Source: Proteobacteria bacterium UBA981
Lineage (GTDB): Bacteria; Pseudomonadota; Gammaproteobacteria; Ga0077536
NCBI GenBank assembly: GCA_002292285.1
Contig: DBBP01000011.1
Span: 100,949-164,948 of the forward strand
DNA: 64,000 nucleotides
Direction: 5' to 3'
Positions 27,957 through 37,780 of this stretch are shown here, piece after piece (the first letter of the stretch is position 1; each line of letters opens with the position of its first letter). The notes beneath the pieces are model-generated. The model was not told the DNA's origin and did not search any database. It saw only the letters and a program-made list of their open reading frames with translations. Made by a program: the position numbers and the translations under genes.

Positions 27957-28757
27957 CTAGGCATCGATGGCTTCGCGCAGTGACGCGGTAAAGGTTTCGA
28001 TCGCGCTCGCGCCGGTTTCGCTGCCTGCGTTGGACTCAATAAGTTCGACCAGCGCACTGCCGACAATAATGGCGTCCGCGATGGCAGCCGCACGAGCCGC
28101 AGCTTCCGGCGTGCGTATACCGAAGCCGATTCCAACTGGCAGGTCAGCCATTGCACGCGTGGTCTCGATAAGCTGCTGAACGTCACCGACCGCCGCAGCT
28201 TTACCGCCAGTTACGCCTTTAACTGCAACAAAGTACACGAATCCTGATGCTAGTTCACATACCCGCGCGATTCGACTTTCTGAGGAATTGGGCGCGACCA
28301 GGAAAATCTGATCCAGCCCCATCCGGGTGACTTCCCGGTTTAATTCGAGGGCCTCTTCCGGCGGCGCATCAACAACTAATAAGCCATCCACGCCCGCTTT
28401 ATGTGCAGCTTGGGCGAACGTTTTTGAGCCCATCCGTTCGATGGGGTTCAGATAGCCCATCAATACCACTGGAGTGGTTTTATCCTGGGCGCGGAAGTTG
28501 GCAACGCAGTCCAGGACTAGACCAAGACTGGCGCCGGCCGCCAGCGCGCGCTCGCTGGCTCGCTGGATGGTTTCTCCGTCTGCCATGGGGTCTGAAAATG
28601 GTACGCCGAGTTCGATAATGTCCGCCCCGCCGCGCACCAGTGCGTGCATAAATCCCGGCGTGGCGTCGAGATCAGGATCGCCGGCCGTGATAAACGTGAT
28701 GAGGCCCTTGCGTTGTGACCGTGACAACTCAGCAAAAGAATCCGCGATTCGACTCAT
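27957..28757 (-). CDS. trpA: Tryptophan synthase alpha chain
   Basis: Cleaves indole-3-glycerol phosphate to indole and glyceraldehyde 3-phosphate and channels indole to TrpB; 266 residues. The family motif LELGVPFSDPMADGETIQ carries the catalytic Glu (in IIELGVPFSDP), with a catalytic Asp in the loop near LLVVDAPPEE, and the phosphate-binding GFGIRTPEAA lies near the C terminus. The ATG at 28757 was chosen; a TTG two codons earlier is an alternative. It is 29 bases from trpB. trpC, trpD and trpE are not in the window. Confidence 0.96.
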   Translation of the reverse strand: MSRIADSFAELSRSQRKGLITFITAGDPDLDATPGFMHALVRGGADIIELGVPFSDPMADGETIQRASERALAAGASLGLVLDCVANFRAQDKTTPVVLMGYLNPIERMGSKTFAQAAHKAGVDGLLVVDAPPEEALELNREVTRMGLDQIFLVAPNSSESRIARVCELASGFVYFVAVKGVTGGKAAAVGDVQQLIETTRAMADLPVGIGFGIRTPEAAARAAAIADAIIVGSALVELIESNAGSETGASAIETFTASLREAIDA

Positions 28758-28785
28758 TAACAAATACCCACCAGGCCAGGCGCCA

Positions 28786-30024
28786 TCACAATGTAATTTT
28801 GTTCAGCGCCGCGACCGTTTGAATGTCTTTATCACCTCGGCCAGACAGATTGACGACGAGGAACTTGTCCTGCGCCATCGATTGCGCAAGTTTCTGCGCG
28901 TAGGCCAGCGCATGAGATGACTCGAGGGCCGGCATAATACCTTCCAGCAAAGTCACTCTTGCGAACGCCTCAAGCGCCTCATCATCCGTTACAGTTTCGT
29001 ACTGGGCCCGGCCACTATCTTTCAGCCAGGCGTGTTCGGGCCCGACGCCAGGATAATCAAGGCCAGCTGAAATCGAATGCGTGGCTTCAATTTGCCCGGA
29101 TTCATCCTGCATCAGGTAGGTCCGATTACCGTGCAGGACGCCGGGCCTCCCCGCACTTAGTGGGGCCGCATGGAGGCCACTAAGAATGCCCTCCCCGCCA
29201 GCTTCCACGCCAATCATCTCGACCTCCTCATCATTTATAAAAGGATAGAAGAGGCCGATTGCGTTCGAGCCTCCGCCGACGCAGGCCACTAGCGCGTCCG
29301 GCAATCGCCCTACCTGATCCAGACATTGCATGCGTGCTTCCCTGCCGATCACGGATTGAAAATCCCTGACCATAGCCGGGTACGGGTGGGGGCCTGCAAC
29401 TGTGCCAATGATGTAGAAAGTGTCATCAACATTAGCCACCCAATCTCGCATCGCTTCGTTGAGGGCGTCTTTCAAAGTCCGCGACCCCGAATTCACGGCC
29501 TCGACTTCCGCGCCCAGCAGTTTCATGCGAAACACGTTGATCGATTGCCGCTGAATGTCGTCTGCGCCCATATAGACGCGACAACTCATACCTAACCGTG
29601 CCGCGACAGTCGCGGTCGCGACGCCATGCTGTCCCGCACCGGTCTCCGCTATGACACGCGGTTTCCCCATCCTTTTGGCCAGTAGTGCCTGGCCCACAGT
29701 GTTGTTCACTTTGTGGGCCCCTGTGTGATTCAGGTCCTCACGCTTCAGGTAAATTTGCGCGCCTCCGATTTCCTGTGACCATCGCCGCGCGTGATAGAGA
29801 GGGGACGGGCGCCCGACGTAGTGGCGCAAGTCTTCGTCAAGTTCGTTCAGAAACGACTCGTCGCCCATGTATTTGTGATACGCAGCTTCCAGTTCGAGCA
29901 GAGGCCCCATCAAGGTTTCGGCGACGAATCGACCACCATAAGGACCGAAATGCCCGTTCGCATCCGGGAAACCGGTTTGGTCGCCCAATGAAGCGCTCAA
30001 ATACGGTTCAGAGTTGGCGGTCAA
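28786..30024 (-). CDS. trpB: Tryptophan synthase beta chain
   Basis: PLP enzyme joining indole and serine to give tryptophan; up to 412 residues. The PLP-lysine motif LKREDLNHTGAHKVNN is near residue 95, followed by ETGAGQHGVATA, and CVGGGSNAIG binds the phosphate. GPYGGRFV at the N terminus is the usual beginning of the conserved part. No ATG fits the N terminus: the first in-frame start is TTG at 30024, inside the end of trpF (17-base overlap), and other TTG codons follow. A non-ATG start coupled to trpF is likely. Confidence 0.96.
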   Translation of the reverse strand: MTANSEPYLSASLGDQTGFPDANGHFGPYGGRFVAETLMGPLLELEAAYHKYMGDESFLNELDEDLRHYVGRPSPLYHARRWSQEIGGAQIYLKREDLNHTGAHKVNNTVGQALLAKRMGKPRVIAETGAGQHGVATATVAARLGMSCRVYMGADDIQRQSINVFRMKLLGAEVEAVNSGSRTLKDALNEAMRDWVANVDDTFYIIGTVAGPHPYPAMVRDFQSVIGREARMQCLDQVGRLPDALVACVGGGSNAIGLFYPFINDEEVEMIGVEAGGEGILSGLHAAPLSAGRPGVLHGNRTYLMQDESGQIEATHSISAGLDYPGVGPEHAWLKDSGRAQYETVTDDEALEAFARVTLLEGIMPALESSHALAYAQKLAQSMAQDKFLVVNLSGRGDKDIQTVAALNKITL

Positions 30025-30652
30025 AATCTGTCACCTCGCGTATAAATCGTTGCATCTTGTCATGGTCCTTTAAACCCTTGGCACGCTCGATGCCGCCACT
30101 GACATCAACCGCATAGGGCCGCACCGAATGAATAGCGGACGCGACATTGTCCGGGGTGAGTCCACCGGCGAGGATAACCGGGCGAGAAATTGTCTGTGGA
30201 ACCGAACTCCAATCGAAGGTTTTGCCGGTTCCTCCAAAAGCCTGCGCATCATACGCGTCGAGAAGCAAAGCGGCAGCCCCAGGGTACTGCTCTTCTCCAC
30301 GTTCGATATCCTCTTGGCTTCGCACCCTTATTGCCTTAATCCACGGTAGCGAGCACGCACGACACTGTCGCATCGTTTCGTCACCGTGGAACTGGACCAC
30401 ATCAATACCACTTTCAGTGATCGTGTCCTCCACCTCTCGCGGGTCGGCGTTAACGAATAACCCAACCTTGGACACCAGCGGCGGAAGGTCCGCGATAATT
30501 GCGGACGCTTGTGCTCGTGTTACGTGCCGCGGACTTTTAGCGTAGAAAACGAAACCCAAAGCATCCGCGCCGTAACTAACCGCAGCCTGCGCATCGGCGC
30601 TATTTGTTATCCCGCAAAATTTTATGCGCACCCGTGCCAACGCCGCAGCCAC
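30008..30652 (-). CDS. trpF: Phosphoribosylanthranilate isomerase
   Basis: Isomerises PRA to CdRP in tryptophan synthesis; TIM barrel of about 207-214 residues. The general-base Cys is in RIKFCGITN, QFHGDE follows in the middle and LAGGLTPDNV with DVSGGIE forms the phosphate site. The furthest start is GTG 30652; GTG 30631, directly before RIKFCGITN, gives an N terminus closer to the family and may be the real one. First trp gene after truA; it overlaps trpB. Confidence 0.95.
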   Translation of the reverse strand: MAAALARVRIKFCGITNSADAQAAVSYGADALGFVFYAKSPRHVTRAQASAIIADLPPLVSKVGLFVNADPREVEDTITESGIDVVQFHGDETMRQCRACSLPWIKAIRVRSQEDIERGEEQYPGAAALLLDAYDAQAFGGTGKTFDWSSVPQTISRPVILAGGLTPDNVASAIHSVRPYAVDVSGGIERAKGLKDHDKMQRFIREVTDFDRQL

Positions 30653-30715
30653 CTTTAGAGTCCGTTGAAGGCCGGTAATTATCGCACCTCAACCAGAGAA
30701 CCGATAGGCGTCAAC

Positions 30716-31525
30716 TTAGCCTGGAAAGGCCACACCGGAGTAGCACGGGAGAACTGGTCTACGACCATCGGCTATGGGTAGGCCAAACTCTTCGGGGTAA
30801 TGTACGGCCGTGAGGTACAAGCCGTGTGGCGAGGCGGTAACGCTCGCGCGAGTACGGTCGCGGAAATTGAGCACTTGCGCCGCCCACGCCGGTGGGTGCT
30901 TGCCCATGCCGATATCCATCAGCACGCCAGCGAGGTTTCTCACCATGTGCTGCAGGAAGGCGTTCGCAGTGATGCTCAGCACGACGAAACCTGTACTCGC
31001 CGTGACATCGAAAGCGTAAATAGTGCGGACCGGATGCCACGCCTGACAGCCTTTGGCTTGAAACGAAGAAAAATCATGTTCACCAATCAACAAGTCTGCT
31101 GCCATCTGCATAACGTTTGGGTCGAGTGCTTGATGTTGCCAGCTGACCTTCGAGCCCCACAGAGAAGGACGTGATTGGCGATTGCAAATAACGTAGTCGT
31201 AAGAGCGTTTCAATGCAGAAAAGCGGGCATGAAAGTGATCGGCAACCGGAAGCGCCCACAACACGCTGACGTCGGCCGGCATATTTGTATTGCAGCCCAG
31301 AACCCAAGAGCGAGCGCTACGGTCTGCTCCCGTATCGAAGTGGACAATCTGCTGACTTGCATGCACGCCAGCGTCTGTCCGGCCGGCACAACATACCGTG
31401 ACACTCTCGTCCGCGATCTTGCTTAGTGCGGCTTCGAGTTGGCCCTGAACAGTTCGCGTCCCGAGCTGGCGTTGCCAACCGTGAAAGGCACTGCCGTCGT
31501 ACTCGACGCCCATCGCTATGCGCAT
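30716..31525 (-). CDS. truA: tRNA pseudouridine synthase A
   Basis: Modifies U38-U40 in the tRNA anticodon stem; 269 residues. GVEYDGSAFHGWQRQ opens the protein, the catalytic Asp is in CAGRTDAGVHASQQIVHFD and FLQHMVRNLAGVLMDIG is in the C-terminal half, all typical. It lies between fimV and trpF, as in Pseudomonas. Gap to fimV is 113 bases with no recognised terminator. Confidence 0.96.
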   Translation of the reverse strand: MRIAMGVEYDGSAFHGWQRQLGTRTVQGQLEAALSKIADESVTVCCAGRTDAGVHASQQIVHFDTGADRSARSWVLGCNTNMPADVSVLWALPVADHFHARFSALKRSYDYVICNRQSRPSLWGSKVSWQHQALDPNVMQMAADLLIGEHDFSSFQAKGCQAWHPVRTIYAFDVTASTGFVVLSITANAFLQHMVRNLAGVLMDIGMGKHPPAWAAQVLNFRDRTRASVTASPHGLYLTAVHYPEEFGLPIADGRRPVLPCYSGVAFPG

Positions 31526-31638
31526 GATTTGATGAAGTCGTTGCTTAACCCGACGAGCCTGCGCATGGCGGCCAAGTCAGGAAATTTGAGTCCCGGGTTA
31601 TTTCGCTCGCCGGGGGCATCCAGCGCGCCAACCCGGCG

Positions 31639-34600
31639 CTAAGTTAGTTGCGAGAGCAGAGATTGGGCTTCTGCCTGCTGGATTTCGTTACCTTCCGTCG
31701 CTACTTCATCGAGAATCGAGCGCGCGCCGTCGCTATCGCCGAGCTCAATGTAGGCTTTTGCGAGATTCAGTTTAGTATCAGCCTCGTCAGCGTCACTCTG
31801 GCGCTCGACCGGATTGGATACCGGCATAACGAGCGTCTTATCGTCTGCATCTTCCGTTTCGCCATCATCGCCGGGTTCCATGGCAACCGTCTCTAGATGG
31901 TCTAACTCGCTATCAATTTCCCCGTCAACTTCAAGGCCGTCCAGGTCCAGCGAAAATGCGTCGTCGTCGCCGCCGCGCTCTTCCAGTTGCACGGCCAGCT
32001 CATCGAGCGATGTTCCAATGTCCGTATCGAGGCTAATCTCGCCGCCATCCTGTGTGCTCACAGAACCCATATCAAGCGTTTCGTCTGCGCCGATGGAGTC
32101 CATTTCCGTAGTGCCGTCAAGCGCGAAATCGAACTCTTCGTCGTCTCCAAGGCCGAGTGATATCTCGCCCAGCTCCTCGCCCTGGAGCGCAACATCTCCG
32201 TCTACGGGATCATCGTCAGCGGAACTCATGGTTATTTCAAGACGCCCGTCTCCGTCGTCTTCCTCAACCACATCGAGCGCACTATTCAGCTCTTCAGAAC
32301 CCATGGTGATATCAAAATCGAGCTCAGCTCCTGAGTCCACAGAAGCGCTCTCTTCGGACAGCGCCGAATCCAGATCGACAGTGAGAATGGCATCTTCATC
32401 GAGTGCCTCCAGACGGCCGTCGACCATAGTCGGCGCCTCAGGATCGATGTCTGAACTATCAGCATTCAGAGCCCCGATATCAAAATCCATCAGAGCGTCG
32501 TCACTGTCCTCAGCGCTACCTCCCCCGGTGAGGTCAAGTATGTCGTCCCCGTCGGTAGCATTCGTTTGTTCTGTAGCCGTCTCCTCGTCAAATGCTGTTG
32601 CGACCGTTTCACTAATGTCGAAATCGAGCACCGACTCCTCCGCGGTATCGGTTATCTCTAAGTTGACATCGAGTTCCGGCTCATCGGCGGAGAATTCTTC
32701 GTCACCGCTGAGTCCGGGTGAGGTCACATTCAGTAAATCGGCATCATCGAAGCTCGACACATCGCCAGTCTTGGTGACATCCAGCAGATCCGTGTCGTTG
32801 TCTGAGGCAACGTTGAGCAGGTCAGAACCCATTGCTGCATCGGTGTTGCCTCCTGAGGTCACTTCGAGCAGATCGACCTCGCCACCGCCATCGGTCAAAT
32901 CGAGGACGTCGTCGTCGCCCGTGGCAGCCGGCTCCTCATCTTCGCCTGCTGTCAGGTCGAAAATACCATCATCATCACCGAGGGAAAGATCAAGGACATC
33001 GTTCTCGCCGGCTGTAGCGGTTAAATCGAGCACCTCGTCATCATCTGTGTCTGCTGTCAGGTCGAGCACGTCGCCAGCGTCCGCCACAGTAGAATCGATC
33101 GTATCGTCACTTGCCGGGCCAGTAGCAGGGTCGTCTTCTCCTGCTCCTGCCGTGAGATCAATCATCCCGTCGTCATCCCCGACCCCAGCCGTCACAGCAT
33201 CTACTGCGCTGCCATCATCAACAGCGGTCAGATCCAGGACGCCGTCGTCGCTGGCTTTCGATGAGGCGCTTCCCGGGACCACTTCTACGGTATCTTCGGA
33301 CGCAGTTAAGTCGACTACGGCGCCGCTGTCATCGCCCGAAAGGTCGAAATCCACATCGTCATCGTCTCCCGGGGCGTGCGCAACGGTATCTTCGCCGGGC
33401 TCTGCATCACCCGTGATATCAACAAAAGCGCTCGCCTGCTCTTGCTCGGGCTGCGCTTGCGCGTCGCCGCCTTCTTCGAACAACGCGCGATCAGGTGACA
33501 TCTCAGACCACATCGCAACAGCACTATCGCGCAGCGGGTCACCTTCGCTCACGACATCAAACAATTCACGCGCAGAGGTTTCATAAGCCCCTCGGTCGTT
33601 CGACGAATAGTAGACCTCGAGCAACCTCAATTTGTAGTCGTGTCGGTCTGGATGCTCACCTATTACGCGCTTACACAGCTCTTCAGCTTGATCGAACCGT
33701 TCGTAAGCGAGGTAGACATTCATCTCCTCCAGAGGGTCTTCCTCGGGCTCTTCGTCTACCGGTGCATCGCTTGCCGCAAGCGGAACCTCGGTAATGGCTT
33801 CGTCGTCCGCTGCTTCGGCTTCAACCGTCGCATTGGCGTCAAAACTTTTGTCCGAAGCGCCGATTTCGGTGACCGCTTCCGCGCCATCGTCAAGCGACCC
33901 GGCGGTAATCGTCGCGTCTTCGTCATCGTCCTGTTCTTCGGCTACTGGCGACGCACTCGCCACCGGAGTGGGTTTGCCGGCGCCGCGTCGACGCATCAGA
34001 AATCCAACGATTACGCCAAATAGCCCGAGTATGAGGAGCGTGATCACACCCAATATCGTAATTGCCCCGCCCGGCACTGCGGCGGCAAGATGGGGAGGAA
34101 TCAAATTCGCCGGGAATCCGGGTGCAGCCTCTGGCGCAGGCACGTAGTCAACAACAACTTCGTCTACTTCATCGTAAGCGGCCGCGTCCTGGTCTTCGTC
34201 GACTTCGACCATGGTGTCGTCAGAATCGACCGGCGTGGCAGAGTCACTCTCAATCGCGGTTCCATCGTCTTGTTCAGCTACTGTCGAATCTGCGTCTGCG
34301 CCCGTCTGAGCACCGTCATCGGTGGCCTGCCGGTCAGCTACTTCAGTGCCTATCCCCGCCCGCTGGCTAAGCGTATCGTCGCCAAGTTCGACACCGAGTG
34401 TTGCGAGCCGCGCCTGCAAGGCAGCAAGCTCGCTGTCCTGAATATTGACCTGACTCTGCAACAAATCGATGATTTCTTCGGCTTCGAGCAATTTGCCGGT
34501 CAATTCGGCATTGTCTTGTGTGGTCGCATCAAGCGCTTCGGTGAGTAAATCTTCACCAGCGCCGGAGCCGGGGGCAGCGCCGCCGTCTTCGCCTTGGGGA

Positions 34601-35517
34601 GCGACTAGCTCAAGACGCGCGTCGCCGTCGGCTACTGGCGTTGGTGTGGCTGGCCGTGCGGGCGGGGTGGCTTCGGCCCCGATGAGCTGCGCGCTAGGCT
34701 CAGCGGTGACCTGATCACGGTATTGTTCCCACACTTGATGTTGTCGGCGTGCTTCTTCGAAAGCCGCCTCGGCAGACACGCCGCCAATGCTTGCTGCTTC
34801 AGGGAGTCGTAAAATCGCGCCTCGACGCAGCAAGTTAATGTTTCCATCAACGAATGCATCAGGGTTCTCGCGCAACAAAGCCAGCATCATTTGCTGTACC
34901 GAGACCGCTTCGTCGGGTCGGTTCAGGGATGCGATAGACCACAGCGTATCGGTTGCAACGATTGGCCCAATCTCGCGGCCAGCGCTATAGGGCCCGGTCA
35001 CAGAGGTTGACCGCGCGTTGTCACTCGAAGCGATCGGAGTGCCTGCAACGGGCGGCTCCGACGGACTTTGCGTTGCGGGGGCTACGGCAGCGACTTCGGG
35101 TTGGCTACGGCCACGATTTTCGTCGTATAGCGATGGATTAAGAAGAACGGTGTACTCGCGTAACAGGCGTCCGTTCGCCCAATTCATTTCAACCAGGAAA
35201 TTTAGATAAGGCTCCCGAATGGGATCTTTTGACGTGACGGAAATGAAATTATCGCCGGACTCGTTCTCTTCTACGCCAAACTTCAGCTTGTAGAGCAGCG
35301 GATGCAACGCGATACCCGCGCGGTCGAATTGGTCGCGGGCGGCCAGGCCAACTTTCAGCGCATCAAAGTCGTCGGCGGTAGCACCGAGAATTTCGATTCG
35401 CCCGTCGAAGGGTTCATTTAACGCGGATTCTGAATGCAGAGAGCCGAGCCCGAGTGCAATTACCAGCGGACTCGCAACTAGGCCGAGTATCAGGGCGACG
35501 GCTCGATTCCGTAGCAT
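31639..35517 (-). CDS. fimV: FimV-like polar/pilus assembly protein
   Basis: A very acidic 1292-residue inner-membrane protein. Order of parts: signal or anchor segment (about 1-25), FimV N-terminal domain with LysM-like region (about 185-245, GREIGPIVATDTLWSIASLN), proline- and acid-rich linker, coiled coil (about 325-375), transmembrane segment (about 488-512, AITILGVITLLILGLFGVIV) followed by RRRG, a TPR-like region (LAYERFDQAEELCKRVIGEHP), a long Asp-rich region with LDLTA-type repeats, and the conserved C-terminal FimV/TPR segment (DTKLNLAKAYIELGDSDGAR). FimV organises the cell pole, type IV pili and type II secretion in Pseudomonas. Neighbours leuB-asd upstream and truA downstream are the same there. 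Confidence 0.92.
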   Translation of the reverse strand: MLRNRAVALILGLVASPLVIALGLGSLHSESALNEPFDGRIEILGATADDFDALKVGLAARDQFDRAGIALHPLLYKLKFGVEENESGDNFISVTSKDPIREPYLNFLVEMNWANGRLLREYTVLLNPSLYDENRGRSQPEVAAVAPATQSPSEPPVAGTPIASSDNARSTSVTGPYSAGREIGPIVATDTLWSIASLNRPDEAVSVQQMMLALLRENPDAFVDGNINLLRRGAILRLPEAASIGGVSAEAAFEEARRQHQVWEQYRDQVTAEPSAQLIGAEATPPARPATPTPVADGDARLELVAPQGEDGGAAPGSGAGEDLLTEALDATTQDNAELTGKLLEAEEIIDLLQSQVNIQDSELAALQARLATLGVELGDDTLSQRAGIGTEVADRQATDDGAQTGADADSTVAEQDDGTAIESDSATPVDSDDTMVEVDEDQDAAAYDEVDEVVVDYVPAPEAAPGFPANLIPPHLAAAVPGGAITILGVITLLILGLFGVIVGFLMRRRGAGKPTPVASASPVAEEQDDDEDATITAGSLDDGAEAVTEIGASDKSFDANATVEAEAADDEAITEVPLAASDAPVDEEPEEDPLEEMNVYLAYERFDQAEELCKRVIGEHPDRHDYKLRLLEVYYSSNDRGAYETSARELFDVVSEGDPLRDSAVAMWSEMSPDRALFEEGGDAQAQPEQEQASAFVDITGDAEPGEDTVAHAPGDDDDVDFDLSGDDSGAVVDLTASEDTVEVVPGSASSKASDDGVLDLTAVDDGSAVDAVTAGVGDDDGMIDLTAGAGEDDPATGPASDDTIDSTVADAGDVLDLTADTDDDEVLDLTATAGENDVLDLSLGDDDGIFDLTAGEDEEPAATGDDDVLDLTDGGGEVDLLEVTSGGNTDAAMGSDLLNVASDNDTDLLDVTKTGDVSSFDDADLLNVTSPGLSGDEEFSADEPELDVNLEITDTAEESVLDFDISETVATAFDEETATEQTNATDGDDILDLTGGGSAEDSDDALMDFDIGALNADSSDIDPEAPTMVDGRLEALDEDAILTVDLDSALSEESASVDSGAELDFDITMGSEELNSALDVVEEDDGDGRLEITMSSADDDPVDGDVALQGEELGEISLGLGDDEEFDFALDGTTEMDSIGADETLDMGSVSTQDGGEISLDTDIGTSLDELAVQLEERGGDDDAFSLDLDGLEVDGEIDSELDHLETVAMEPGDDGETEDADDKTLVMPVSNPVERQSDADEADTKLNLAKAYIELGDSDGARSILDEVATEGNEIQQAEAQSLLSQLT
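32520..33330 (-). repeat. Degenerate LDLTA-type repeat region within fimV
   Basis: This part of fimV encodes about ten copies of a degenerate motif of the form hydrophobic-Asp-Leu-Thr-Ala set in Asp/Glu/Gly-rich spacers (for example GVLDLTAVDD, EVLDLTATAG, GIFDLTAGED, DVLDLTDGGG), and a related run LLEVTS, LLNVAS, LLDVTK, LLNVTS. Spacing is irregular, about 15-35 residues, so it is not an exact tandem repeat. Probably cytoplasmic, after the transmembrane segment. Confidence 0.75.
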
Positions 35518-35657
35518 GACGTCATTCCTTAAAATCGGTTTGCCTACTATTGAATATCAGTAGAGCGGCCAAGCGCTTGTACCGCAGCATTGACGGTGTG
35601 CGTTGAGCCTCCCAAGAGACGTTCGAATATTCTTTATAATTAGTGGCTAACTATAGC

Positions 35658-36680
35658 TTATAAATGGCTTTTTACCAACAATTCCGCGATTTGGATGCTA
35701 TTCAACGCCGCACCCTTGCGGACATTGTCTGAGACCACCCAGAGGTCAATTCCGCGCGGGTGGGAAATGTCTTCACGAATTCGACCGACAAATACCGGAT
35801 CGGCGTTAGCGGCGTCGCTGACCGCGGTCGGATAGCCGCCATCTTCGCGCTGATCAATCAAGGTCACCCCAGGGGCGACAGCCAGCAGCGAGCGAACCTC
35901 GTCAGCACTGATGTGCGAGCGGGTTTCAATATGCACAGCTTCAGAATGCCCGAAGAAAACGGGCACCCGCACGCAGGTCGGATTGACTGCAATCGTATCG
36001 TCGCCAATGATCTTGCGGGTTTCCCAAACGAGCTTCATTTCCTCTTTGGTGTAGCCGTTGTCCTGAAAGACATCGATCTGTGGCAGACAATTGAAGGCGA
36101 TCTGGCGTGGATAAACCTTGCTGACTGCTTCCTGACCGTTGAGCAGGCTCGCGGTTTGTCCGGCCAGTTCTTCCATAGCGTCTTTACCGCTACCGGAAAC
36201 CGCCTGATAAGTGCACACATTAATACGCTCGATTCCAACCGCATCGTAGATTGGCTTCAGCGCGACAACCATCTGTATGGTTGAACAGTTCGGATTGGCA
36301 ATGATGTTGCGCGAACGAAAATCTGCCAGCGCATCCGGGTTCACCTCGGGCACAATCAAAGGGATGTCGTCGTCGTAGCGGAACTCGGAGGTGTTATCAA
36401 TGACAACACAACCCGCCTGCGCAGCCCGTGGAGCGTGAATCCTGGACACCGCAGCTCCGGGCGAGAACAAACCGATATCAATGCCTGCGAAATCGAAATT
36501 ATCGAGATCCTTTACGACCAGCTGGCGGGTGCCGAACGCAACCCGCGAACCTGCGGAACGCGAGCTCGCTACCGCGTGAACATCAGCCACAGGGAAGCCA
36601 CGCTCCTCGAGTATCTGCAGCATGGTTTCACCGACAGCGCCGGTCGCTCCAACAACAGCAACGTTATATTTCTTACTCAT
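35658..36680 (-). CDS. asd: Aspartate-semialdehyde dehydrogenase
   Basis: Reduces aspartyl phosphate to the semialdehyde at the branch to lysine/DAP, threonine and methionine; 340 residues. The NADP loop VVGATGAVGETML is at the N terminus, the nucleophilic Cys is in IIANPNCSTIQMV and the basic residue region is VPVFFGHSEAVHIE. It belongs to the shorter class typical of Pseudomonas Asd2 and Gram-positives rather than the E. coli type. Between leuB and fimV. DapB, DapC and DapD of the same pathway are encoded elsewhere in the window. Confidence 0.95.
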   Translation of the reverse strand: MSKKYNVAVVGATGAVGETMLQILEERGFPVADVHAVASSRSAGSRVAFGTRQLVVKDLDNFDFAGIDIGLFSPGAAVSRIHAPRAAQAGCVVIDNTSEFRYDDDIPLIVPEVNPDALADFRSRNIIANPNCSTIQMVVALKPIYDAVGIERINVCTYQAVSGSGKDAMEELAGQTASLLNGQEAVSKVYPRQIAFNCLPQIDVFQDNGYTKEEMKLVWETRKIIGDDTIAVNPTCVRVPVFFGHSEAVHIETRSHISADEVRSLLAVAPGVTLIDQREDGGYPTAVSDAANADPVFVGRIREDISHPRGIDLWVVSDNVRKGAALNSIQIAELLVKSHL

Positions 36681-36703
36681 TTTGGTTTTGACTAACCTGC
36701 AAT

Positions 36704-37780
36704 TTAATCGAGTGCTGCGACGACGGCCTTGGTCATTTCGCCCGTGCTCACCGTGCTAGAGGCGGTGCCCGCGATGTCCGCGGTCCGCGCACCATCGGCA
36801 AGAACACGCGCCACTGCACGCTCCACTTTGTCCGCAAGATCTGCTTCGGCCAAGGTATAGCGGAGCATCATTGCGGCGGACAGAATGGTCGCCAACGGAT
36901 TTGCCAACTCCATGCCAGCAATGTCAGGCGCAGAACCGTGCACAGGCTCGAACAGTCCCTTGCCCTGCCCATTCAATGAAGCCGATGGGAGCATCCCGAT
37001 CGACCCCGTCAACATTGCAGCAAGATCGGAAAGAATGTCCCCGAACATGTTCGTTGTCACAATGACGTCAAACTGTTTGGGCGCGCGCACTAATTGCATC
37101 GCGGCGTTGTCGACATAGAGATGCTCAAGCTCGACATCGGGATATTCCCCAGCAAGTCCTTGCACAATCTCGCGCCACAATTCGGTCACTTCCAATACGT
37201 TTGACTTATCTACAGAACACAGGCGTCCGGACCGTTTGCGCGCAATTTCAAAACCCTGTCTGGCGATCCGTTCAATTTCATGGTCGCGATATTCAAGGGT
37301 ATTGAATCCCCGCCGGACACCGTCAGCAAGCACCTCAATTCCGCGCGGCTGACCGAAGTAAATGCCGCTGGTCAGCTCGCGGATAATCATCAAATCAAGT
37401 CCCGATACGACCTCTGGTTTGAGCGTCGAGGCATCGGCCAACGCCGGAAACAGGGCTGCGGGACGCAGGTTGCAGAACAAATCGAGTTCCGCGCGCAAAC
37501 GCAACAAACCGCGCTCAGGTCGAATGGCCCGCTCGACTTTATCCCATTTCGGTCCTCCGACTGCACCGAGCAAAATAGCATCGGCCGCTCGAGCCAGGGC
37601 CAGCGTTGCTTCCGGCAGAGAATCCCCGTGTGCATCGATCGCACAACCGCCCATCAGCGCGCGCTCGAATTCACATTTGAAACCGAATCGTTCGACGAGC
37701 GCCGTGAGTACTGTCTCGGTAGCGGACACAATCTCCGGTCCAATTCCGTCGCCGGCGAGAAGCAGGATTTTATGTGTCAT
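36704..37780 (-). CDS. leuB: 3-isopropylmalate dehydrogenase
   Basis: Oxidative decarboxylation in leucine synthesis; NAD- and metal-dependent, 358 residues. The start ILLLAGDGIGPEIV, the substrate loop RGLLRLRAELDLFCNLRP, the catalytic Lys/Tyr region RELTSGIYFGQ and SVDKSNVLE, and the NAD site HGSAPDIAG are all in place. leuC and leuD are not seen and would lie outside the window. It is divergent from dapC across a 179-base region. Confidence 0.97.
   Translation of the reverse strand: MTHKILLLAGDGIGPEIVSATETVLTALVERFGFKCEFERALMGGCAIDAHGDSLPEATLALARAADAILLGAVGGPKWDKVERAIRPERGLLRLRAELDLFCNLRPAALFPALADASTLKPEVVSGLDLMIIRELTSGIYFGQPRGIEVLADGVRRGFNTLEYRDHEIERIARQGFEIARKRSGRLCSVDKSNVLEVTELWREIVQGLAGEYPDVELEHLYVDNAAMQLVRAPKQFDVIVTTNMFGDILSDLAAMLTGSIGMLPSASLNGQGKGLFEPVHGSAPDIAGMELANPLATILSAAMMLRYTLAEADLADKVERAVARVLADGARTADIAGTASSTVSTGEMTKAVVAALD

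Noticed and set aside
31814..33586. A 590-codon Ser-rich open frame on the plus strand, antisense to fimV
   Set aside because: It mirrors the Asp-rich repeat region of fimV: GAT/GAC codons read in reverse give Ser-rich sequence. No Shine-Dalgarno, no homology, and low complexity throughout.
34090..34548. A 152-codon plus-strand frame antisense to fimV
   Set aside because: Inside a confident gene, with no recognisable domain; a by-product of fimV composition.
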